Shown here: positions 58,085 through 64,000 of the stretch, one piece after another
How the letters are laid out: the number at the start of each line of letters is the position of its first letter
Position numbering within the stretch: position 1 is the stretch's first letter
DNA from: G963663525 sp963663525
Lineage (GTDB): Bacteria; Myxococcota_A; SURF-8; G963663525
Direction of reading: 5' to 3'
Length of the DNA stretch: 64,000 nucleotides
Assembly: GCA_963663525.2 (NCBI GenBank)
Contig: CAXXHC010000001.1
Span: 1,116,001-1,180,000, forward strand
Program-made: the position numbers and the translations under genes
The notes under the pieces: generated by a model
What the model saw: only the letters and a program-made list of their open reading frames with translations
Database searches by the model: none
What the model was told of the DNA's origin: nothing

Positions 58085-58972
58085 ATGCGACCGTTCCGTT
58101 TTCAGGTTTCGATTTTTCTGTGGGGACTCCTTGTTTTCAGCTATAGCGTGGGTTTTGCGGCCAATACTGAAGGCATCGTCGTCTGGCGACTGGAGAAAAA
58201 GCAGGGGGGATCGGACGAAGAGATCGATTCTATCTCCGGCTTTATCGCCTCGGAAGTGGAGCGATTATCCGGTCGAAAGGTTACTTCCGAATCGGATATT
58301 CAAGCCCTCCTTCAAGGAGAGCAGAAAAAGCAGCAATGTGGTGTGGAATCCTCTTCCTGCTTGGCCGAAATCGGGGCGGCGTTGGGTGTTCCGGAGGTCG
58401 TCGCCGGGGATTTGGGGCGCGTGGGAAGGTTCTGGTTTCTCAACCTGAAACGGATCAACGTCCGTAAAGCCGAAGTTATCCGGCGCGCCAGCCGAAAAGT
58501 GGAAGGTGATATCAACGAATTGATCGGTGTCCTTCCCGATGCCGTGGCCGAGTTGTTTGGTAAAAAAACTTCCTCTCCGTCGTCTTCTTTGAAAACTGAA
58601 ATGAACGGTTTTTCCCAAGAAAACACGCCTACAGCTACCACGGCGTATCCGATGAATCCGTACAAAAAATATGGATATGTCTCGTTTTTTACGGGTTTGG
58701 GGCTTTGTGCTTTTGGTGGCATCGCCGCATGGCAGGCTTCCGAAAAAGGAAAAGACTACGAAGCTGGGGATACCAGTGCCAAGAGCGCAAGCCTTGGATG
58801 GGAAGGTGCGATGACGGGGGCTTTCGTCGCTGGCGGAGCGGCTATGGTGACGGGAATCGTGCTGTGGGCACTTTCTCCCGGTGACGAAGTTTGGGCGAAA
58901 CGACAAAACCTGTCCATGGCTCCGGCGACGGACGGCAAACGGTTCGGAATGATGTTGCACCTGACCTGGTAG
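58085..58972 (+). CDS. Exported membrane-anchored protein of unknown function
   Basis: 295 residues. Signal peptide MRPFRFQVSIFLWGLLVFSY to GFAA. Residues 30-160 form a compact domain (DEEIDSISGFIASEVERLSG, ALLQGEQKKQQCGVESSSCL, EIGAALGVPEVVAGDLGRVG, GRFWFLNLKRINVRKAEVIR) similar in style to periplasmic proteins of Myxococcota-like genomes that sense or report gene dosage of nothing I can name. After a linker come two membrane segments (YVSFFTGLGLCAFGGIAAWQ and GAFVAGGAAMVTGIVLWALS). The ATG follows GACGAAGG. Confidence 0.7.
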   Translation: MRPFRFQVSIFLWGLLVFSYSVGFAANTEGIVVWRLEKKQGGSDEEIDSISGFIASEVERLSGRKVTSESDIQALLQGEQKKQQCGVESSSCLAEIGAALGVPEVVAGDLGRVGRFWFLNLKRINVRKAEVIRRASRKVEGDINELIGVLPDAVAELFGKKTSSPSSSLKTEMNGFSQENTPTATTAYPMNPYKKYGYVSFFTGLGLCAFGGIAAWQASEKGKDYEAGDTSAKSASLGWEGAMTGAFVAGGAAMVTGIVLWALSPGDEVWAKRQNLSMAPATDGKRFGMMLHLTW

Positions 58973-58992
58973 AAATTGAAATGGCAAGAAGC

Positions 58993-59685
58993 ATGAAAAT
59001 TTGTTTAGAAATATCCAGTATTTCCAATTCAACCGGCAGCAGACGCATGGTTTCATCTTTCTTGAATTTTGTGCTGTTTGGAGTGGTTTTTCTTTCTGGT
59101 TGCGGCATGTTTTTCGAAGACCTCGGCGGGGAGGGACAAGCCTGTTTTAGCAATAGCACCTGTCGTGAAGGATACGACTGCGAAGAAGGAATTTGCGTAC
59201 CCTCGGAGGGGGGAGACGAGGATCTTGAACTAGAAACGGATGAGGAACCCGACGCGGATGGCGACATGGACAAAGAACTTTTCGATGACGATCCCGATTT
59301 TGAAGAAGACCTCCAGGATTCCTTCGATGAAGATCCTGACGAGGAAACCGATATTCCCGCCGATTCCGATGAAGATTTCGAGGATCAGATTGACGATGAA
59401 GGAGACGAAGATCCCGAACCGGAAATCGAGCCGGAAGTGGAAATCGAACTCGAAGAAGAAACCGAGATAGAAGAAAATTCCGAAGCGGACGTGGAAACCG
59501 AAACATCGGTGGAAGCCGGAATGTGCTGTTGTATCGATACGTTTTCGCCCTCGTCCTGGAATCGGGTCTCAAGCGAAAATTACTCGCTGACGGGTGGATT
59601 GGTATCCAGTCCAGCCGCGACGGTGATACAGAGCGAAAGCTACGAACTCGTGGGCGGAATGTCGCTTTCGCCTGCTCAGGAATAG
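58993..59685 (+). CDS. Lipoprotein with EGF-like Cys motif and long acidic region
   Basis: About 230 residues. Signal and lipobox in FLNFVLFGVVFLSGC. Then ACFSNSTCREGYDCEEGICV, a Cys pattern common in surface proteins of Myxococcota-like bacteria, then about 100 residues of nearly pure Asp/Glu with Pro. The C-terminus CCCIDTFSPSSWNRVSSENY ends with LTGGLVSSPAATV and SYELVGGMSLSP. The start is uncertain (58981, 58993 or 59047); 58993 gives a basic n-region. The acidic stretch could bind calcium or act as a spacer. Confidence 0.72.
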   Translation: MKICLEISSISNSTGSRRMVSSFLNFVLFGVVFLSGCGMFFEDLGGEGQACFSNSTCREGYDCEEGICVPSEGGDEDLELETDEEPDADGDMDKELFDDDPDFEEDLQDSFDEDPDEETDIPADSDEDFEDQIDDEGDEDPEPEIEPEVEIELEEETEIEENSEADVETETSVEAGMCCCIDTFSPSSWNRVSSENYSLTGGLVSSPAATVIQSESYELVGGMSLSPAQE

Positions 59686-59705
59686 GCTATTGGAGGAATG
59701 AATCC

Positions 59706-62700
59706 ATGAAACGATGCATGTTGGCGTTGGGAATCGTGCTGTTGCTGCTCTCTTCGGCGTGGGGGTCTGGAAACGACACGTTGCACTATGCCGGAACATT
59801 GAAAGATTCCGAGGGCTTGCCGATCAACGACGGACGCAACCTGACCTTTCGTCTGTTCGACCACGAAACGGACGGCACGAGCGACGCCGCCTTGTGGTCG
59901 GAAACTCTGGGAGTACAGGTGGAAAACGGCTTTTTCAATGTGCCGCTGGGAGCCGTGACGGCGTTTACGGAAGGATTGTTCGACCATGCGGATTTATGGC
60001 TCGAAATCGAAGTCTGTGAGGATGGTGGACGAGAAACCTGCGAAATTCTTTCCCCACGACAACCTTTGCGTTCGGTTCCTTGGGCGCAAAAGGCTGCTTC
60101 GGTCGAAGGATTGGTCAAAGCCAGTTCAGTCATGGTCGGAGAGACGGAAGTAATTGATAATACAGGTAAATGGGTTGGAGACGCCGCCGGATTTGCGGGA
60201 GAAAATGGCGCGGACGGGATTCATTGCTGGGACTTGAACGGCAATGGAGCTTGCGACACCGCAAGCGAGGATTTCAACGATTCCGGCACCTGTACCACCG
60301 AGGATTGCCAAGGGCTGGATGGAGAAGACGGAACGGATGGTTTCAGTTGCTGGGATTTGAACCAAAACTATCTTTGCGATGGCGCGGAAGACACCGACGG
60401 CCAAAACGGTTGCACGGTGCTTGATTGCCAGAACGTTTCCGGGGGTGGAGTGGCTTCGGATCTGGCGTGTTCGGGTTGCGTGGATAGCTCTGATGTGGCA
60501 TTCAACTACGCAGGCAGTGATTCCAAAGGTGGTGCGGCAACCAGCGCGTTAACGGCTTCGAGTGCTTCTGACTTGGCTTGCTCTGGTTGTGTCGGGGAAA
60601 GCGAAGTGAGTTTCAATATTTGCCTCTCTGATGAAACCGGCAAAGCCAGCGGAGCTCTTTCGGCGGATGCGGCCACTGTGGCGTATGGTCTTGAATGTAC
60701 GGATTGCGTGGACAACACCGATGTGGCATTCAACTATGCGGGCAGCGATTCCCAAGGCGGTGTGGCCACCAGCGCGCTAACCGCTTCCAGCGCCTCGGAT
60801 TTAGCTTGTTCCGGCTGTGTTGAGGAAAGCGAAGTGAGTTTCAATATCTGTCTCGCGGATGAAGCTGGCAAAGCCAGTGGCGCACTTTCAGCGGATGCGT
60901 CTACCGTGGCGTATGACCTTGAGTGTTCCGGCTGTGTGGACGAAACCGAACTGGCTGTTGCCTTTTTGAAAAAGCCGGGGAATCTCGTCACCGTGGCTCA
61001 ATCGGGGGGGGATTTCAGCGACATCCAAGCCGCCATCGATTCCATTACGGATGCCAGCGAAACCAATCCCTACGTCGTCTACGTCGCTCCGGGGTATTAC
61101 GACCTTGGTGCGGGTTATATCGATATGAAGTCCCACGTCCATTTGAAAGGTGCGGGAAGAGATGCAACGTTCATTACCAGTTCGGCTTCGGGCGGGTGGG
61201 ACAACAATCACCCAACCTTGCTAATTGAGGTTTCCCACACAAGTATAAGTGGCCTGACCATCGAAAATACTGCCACCGGAGTCATTTGTACCACGGTCCA
61301 AATTATTGGTGATACCCTTGAGAATATTCGGCTATTCGACAGCAAGATCCTGGCTTCTTCCGTTTATGAAGGAAGTGTAGAGTTGATTACGGCACTGGAC
61401 GCTAGAAGTGAGTACGAGTTGGACAATCTGATTGTGGTGGCGGAAAACGGCCTTGGCCTGTACATCGCTTCCAATTCGAACGGAACGATAAAAAATTGCC
61501 ATATCGAAAGCCAGGCAGACGATAAGGACGCCATATATGGGGAAGGCTCCTGGGGCAGATGGACCCTGACAGGCCGAAACCTGAACGTGGTCGGGCGTTC
61601 TTATATTCGCCTTGGAGATGCCGACCTTGCCGATAGCCGCTTTTTCCAGCGTGGTTCAAATCGGAATCCCAGCACCTTCTACGCACTAGGCGCGAACGTC
61701 ACCGGTCGAAACCTGAAGATCATTCGAGAGCGCGGTGATGCCACTAACGTGATCAATGCTCTACGCTCCTATGAATCAACGGTAACGCTTTCCAATAGTA
61801 ACTTGTCGGTGAGTGGCGAAGGCGGAGAAAACCGTACGGTGTATTCCTGGGTTGATTCATCAGTGAAACTTTATAATTCCCGGCTTGAAACATCAGGGGA
61901 TGGGTCGCTATACACCGCTAAAACCGAATCGAATGGCACCATCTTTTTACGCCATAGCCACCTGTCCGGGGGTGATACGTCGGGCAACGTTACAACCTCG
62001 TTGTGTACGGTCGAAGGCCAGAGTGAACCCTCCACCACCGACCTACTGACCCGATTGGAAAACCTGGAAAACCAGTACTGTCCGCCGGGATACGACAAAA
62101 TAGACGATGCCGACGTACTCGCCACCGGCTACTACTGCCGTAAGGAAGTCAGCACCGGAGTCTACGACGAGATGGTCAAGGTGGGGGATTTCTGGGTGGA
62201 TCGATATGAATCGACCATTTACGAAAACGCTGACTGCACCGGAACTAAATATGGAACAACAGTTAACGACGCCCATGTGGCAGGTTTTTACCGAAACGGC
62301 ATGGACGATCCCTCTGGCGATTCGCCGGGTTTACCCTACAAGCGGCTTTACGCGTGCTCGATGGAGGGCGTGGAACCCTCACGTTGGATTACCTGGTTTC
62401 AAGCGGCGGAAGCCTGCGCGGCTTCCGGCAAGCATTTGATTACGGATTGGCAATGGCAAGTTGCCGCTAGTGGCACACCCGATCCCCATGATGCGGACCC
62501 GGAAGATGATTCTGAACTCTGTAACATCTGGGAAAACAGCAAGCCTTCGGGTTCGACTTGGGGAACGACAAACGAGACGATCCTTACGGGTTCGGCTTCT
62601 CAGTGTATCAGTCGCTACGGTGCCTACGACATGGTGGGCAACCTGTGGGAGTGGACAGCGAACTGGCAGGGTGGACCGGAGGATGCCTCGAATAGTCTGA

Positions 62701-62915
62701 CACAAGGAGGGGACGAGTACCATGGTGACGGCACGTGGAATGTAAAAATAGCAGAATACCAAGGTACTAATGCAAGCAGCAATGTCTTCCCTGCTGTATC
62801 TTCGAAAGGTGGAGGCTGGAGTGGCGGTTCAAGATCGGGGGTATTCGTGATTAGCCTAAATAGTTCACCATCGTCCTGGAATGATAATAGCGGTTTCCGA
62901 TGTGCCGTGAAGTGA
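59706..62915 (+). CDS. Large secreted protein: tandem repeats, beta-helix and FGE/SUMF1-like domain
   Basis: 1069 residues; the start follows GGAGGAATGAATCC. 1-20: signal peptide. 25-130: LHYAGTLKDSEGLPINDGRN-type beta domain, as in trimeric or phage-tail-like surface proteins. 165-245: Gly-rich GENGADG/GEDGTDG segments alternating with WDLNGNGACD motifs. 258-410: two copies of a 76-residue repeat beginning C-V-D. 425-775: right-handed beta-helix (GGDFSDIQAAIDSI start). 790-1069: FGE-sulfatase (SUMF1) fold with YGAYDMVGNLWEWT and the end GFRCAVK. Likely a cell-surface adhesin-like protein. Confidence 0.85.
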   Translation: MKRCMLALGIVLLLLSSAWGSGNDTLHYAGTLKDSEGLPINDGRNLTFRLFDHETDGTSDAALWSETLGVQVENGFFNVPLGAVTAFTEGLFDHADLWLEIEVCEDGGRETCEILSPRQPLRSVPWAQKAASVEGLVKASSVMVGETEVIDNTGKWVGDAAGFAGENGADGIHCWDLNGNGACDTASEDFNDSGTCTTEDCQGLDGEDGTDGFSCWDLNQNYLCDGAEDTDGQNGCTVLDCQNVSGGGVASDLACSGCVDSSDVAFNYAGSDSKGGAATSALTASSASDLACSGCVGESEVSFNICLSDETGKASGALSADAATVAYGLECTDCVDNTDVAFNYAGSDSQGGVATSALTASSASDLACSGCVEESEVSFNICLADEAGKASGALSADASTVAYDLECSGCVDETELAVAFLKKPGNLVTVAQSGGDFSDIQAAIDSITDASETNPYVVYVAPGYYDLGAGYIDMKSHVHLKGAGRDATFITSSASGGWDNNHPTLLIEVSHTSISGLTIENTATGVICTTVQIIGDTLENIRLFDSKILASSVYEGSVELITALDARSEYELDNLIVVAENGLGLYIASNSNGTIKNCHIESQADDKDAIYGEGSWGRWTLTGRNLNVVGRSYIRLGDADLADSRFFQRGSNRNPSTFYALGANVTGRNLKIIRERGDATNVINALRSYESTVTLSNSNLSVSGEGGENRTVYSWVDSSVKLYNSRLETSGDGSLYTAKTESNGTIFLRHSHLSGGDTSGNVTTSLCTVEGQSEPSTTDLLTRLENLENQYCPPGYDKIDDADVLATGYYCRKEVSTGVYDEMVKVGDFWVDRYESTIYENADCTGTKYGTTVNDAHVAGFYRNGMDDPSGDSPGLPYKRLYACSMEGVEPSRWITWFQAAEACAASGKHLITDWQWQVAASGTPDPHDADPEDDSELCNIWENSKPSGSTWGTTNETILTGSASQCISRYGAYDMVGNLWEWTANWQGGPEDASNSLTQGGDEYHGDGTWNVKIAEYQGTNASSNVFPAVSSKGGGWSGGSRSGVFVISLNSSPSSWNDNSGFRCAVK
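60477..60932 (+). repeat. Two tandem 228-bp repeats within the surface protein gene
   Basis: Period 228 bp (76 codons), copies starting at 60477 and 60705; a third start at 60933 continues for only a few codons. Each encodes NYAGSDS, then ATSALTASSASDLACSGC, then SEVSFNICL and ASGALSADA. Base differences are spread along the copies, so the duplication is not very recent. Confidence 0.85.
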
Positions 62916-62926
62916 AAGAAGAACCC

Positions 62927-63124
62927 CTACTTTTTCGCTGACGTAAAGCGCTGTATTTGCGTAGCCCAGACCTCAAACTGGACATCGAGCAACGCCCGAT
63001 CCAAATCTTCCGTCTCTTCTTCCGTAAGCGGTCGCAGGGTGAGGATTTCCGTCGGCGGGAGGTTCTCCCGCCAGTGGACGACCATGTACCAGCGTTCGTC
63101 GATCTGGACGTAGGGTAAGATCAT
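62927..63124 (-). CDS. Small hypothetical protein
   Basis: 65 residues, MILPYVQIDERWYMVVHWRE then NLPPTEILTLRPLTEEETED. Compact and without low-complexity, so plausible as a gene. It converges on the large surface protein gene, leaving 11 bases between stops. The ribosome binding site (GGAAATACCG) is weak. Function unknown. Confidence 0.5.
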   Translation of the reverse strand: MILPYVQIDERWYMVVHWRENLPPTEILTLRPLTEEETEDLDRALLDVQFEVWATQIQRFTSAKK

Positions 63125-63242
63125 CGGTATTTCCTATTGTATTCATCTAGATAGTGTCGTCACGAGAAGTCGAATATTCTAGACATGATCATTGTCTTTT
63201 TGATATATTTCTTTTGAATAGAATATATCAAAGGGAACTGCT

Positions 63243-63716
63243 ATGGAAGCCGCCTATCATCGTCATGACATTTCCGATCATGCATGGGAACTCTTGGAAC
63301 CTCATTTACCGGGACGCAAAGGTTCTTGGGGTGGTGTTGCCGAAGACAATCGACGCTTCATCAATGCTGTTTTCTGGATTCTTCGCACCGGTGCTCCGTG
63401 GCGTGATCTGCCGCCGGATTATGGCGACTGGAACAACACCAACCGTCGCTTTTGCCGGTGGCGCGATAAAGGAATCTGGGAGGGATTGCTCGAAATCCTC
63501 ATCGACGATCCCGATTACGAATGGTTGATGATCGACGCCAGCCACGTCAAAGTTCACCCGCACGCGGCAGGAGCGAAAGGCGGCAACCAGGCGATGGGCC
63601 GCACAAAAGGGGGCTCAACACTAAAATACACCTGGCCGTGGATGCGCATGGTAATCCGGTCCGAGCGATTGTTACGGAGGGTCCACGAGCAGATTGCAAG
63701 GAGGCTTGCGCACTGA
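63243..63716 (+). CDS. IS5/IS427-type transposase, orfA
   Basis: N-terminal half: HDISDHAWELLEPHLPGRKG, VFWILRTGAPWRDLPPDYGD and the first Asp in WLMIDASHVKVHPHAAGAKG. The frame must move by -1 near AAAAGGGGG (63605-63613) to continue into orfB; after that point the orfA translation (STLKYTWPWMRMVIRSERLL) is meaningless read-through. The start follows AAAGGGAACTGCT. Confidence 0.85.
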   Translation: MEAAYHRHDISDHAWELLEPHLPGRKGSWGGVAEDNRRFINAVFWILRTGAPWRDLPPDYGDWNNTNRRFCRWRDKGIWEGLLEILIDDPDYEWLMIDASHVKVHPHAAGAKGGNQAMGRTKGGSTLKYTWPWMRMVIRSERLLRRVHEQIARRLAH

Positions 63717-64000
63717 TCGAAGGGATCGATGCCGAGTATCTGCTGGCCGATCGTGGCTACGATACGGACAAGATTATCGAAGAAGCCGAAAATGCGGAGA
63801 TGGAGGTGGTCATCCCGCCGAAGAAGAATCGGAAGGTCCAACGACCCTACGACAAAGAGCTTTACCGTGCGCGGCATCTGGTCGAAAATGCCTTTTTGAA
63901 GCTGAAACGCTGGAGGGGAATTGCTACGAGATACGCAAAAAATGCCGCATCTTTCCTCGCCGCCGTTCATATTCGATGCCTCTTTCTTTGGCTGGATATC
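63614..64000 (+). CDS. IS5/IS427-type transposase, orfB, cut by window edge
   Basis: Read in the -1 frame relative to orfA: LNTKIHLAVDAHGNPVRAIV, AEYLLADRGYDTDKIIEEAE (Asp) and RARHLVENAFLKLKRWRGIA (Glu), then ATRYAKNAASFLAAVHIRCL. It is open to the last base of the window; the family usually ends within a few codons of this point. No own start codon is obvious, so expression by frameshift is likely. Confidence 0.82.

Larger units (their letters stand above)
63145..64000 (+). mobile_element. IS5/IS427-type element, third type, cut by window edge
   Basis: The transposase is split in two frames like the IS427-type copies at 704 and 9579, but the sequence is different. The left end should lie near 63145-63240 (AT-rich with TAGATAGTGTCGTCACG); the right end is outside the window. 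Confidence 0.65.

Overview
This window is a densely rearranged accessory region of a Gram-negative bacterium. Lipoproteins with lipobox cysteines, a beta-barrel-like outer membrane protein and secreted proteins with Asp/Glu-rich linkers and a C-terminal formylglycine-generating-enzyme-like (SUMF1) domain recall Myxococcota, Bradymonadota or Lernaellota-like deltaproteobacterial relatives. That placement is inference from style only; there is no rRNA in the window. The only RNA gene seen is a tRNA-Gly(CCC).

Layout. 1-3.0 kb: end of an ISNCY-like transposase and an ISL3 element split by an IS5/IS427 insertion. 2.9-3.6 kb: a higBA toxin-antitoxin pair. 3.7-5.0 kb: a DDE-integrase element with unusually long (about 67 bp) imperfect inverted repeats. 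5.1-9.5 kb: the main novelty, a compact four-gene operon made of a small unknown protein, two divergent nitrogenase component 1 proteins (NifD/K-like) and an intact NifH-like ATPase. 9.55-12.3 kb: a second IS5 copy carrying the same ISL3 junction, a tail-to-tail IS5 palindrome and IS3-type copy A (minus strand).

12.35-25.7 kb is a broken prophage or phage-like island. It has small phage genes, an HGG-motif protein next to the packaging genes, terminase large subunit, portal and a MuF-type head protein. It is interrupted by three vapBC-type modules, a tyrosine recombinase fused to two excisionase-like helix-turn-helix domains and flanked by repeated GCGGACA motifs, and a second recombinase operon with DUF4314. 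26.0-29.0 kb: an IS3/IS407-type element split by an ISL3 element with a clean 8-bp target duplication. 29.0-33.7 kb: a large unknown zincin-like protein (HEACH motif) divergent from an unknown gene whose 3' end lies in a MITE, then an XRE regulator.

34-37.1 kb: two secreted lipoprotein genes, one with a VWA domain. 37.3-40.3 kb: IS66/IS21 remnants and IS3 copy B, which cut a conserved gene and a discoidin-like gene. 41.3-43.8 kb: an operon of VanW-like protein, SAM methyltransferase and secreted VanX-like D,D-dipeptidase. 44.4-47.7 kb: a large serine recombinase and an AbiE-like toxin-antitoxin pair. 48.1-49.5 kb: a decayed IS4 element that truncates a secreted protein. 49.8-51.0 kb: non-coding DNA full of palindromic repeats. 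51.0-54.4 kb: envelope genes, a zinc-ribbon protein, a frameshifted PilZ gene, a MITE and tRNA-Gly. 54.6-58.0 kb: IS3 copy C and an IS5-group element. 58.1-63.1 kb: three secreted or envelope proteins and a small gene. The window ends inside another IS5-family element.

The nitrogenase-like genes, the recombinase systems and the toxin-antitoxin modules all sit between insertion sequences. This looks like a hotspot that has gained, lost and reshuffled cargo repeatedly. All functional calls come from reading motifs by eye; no database search was possible.
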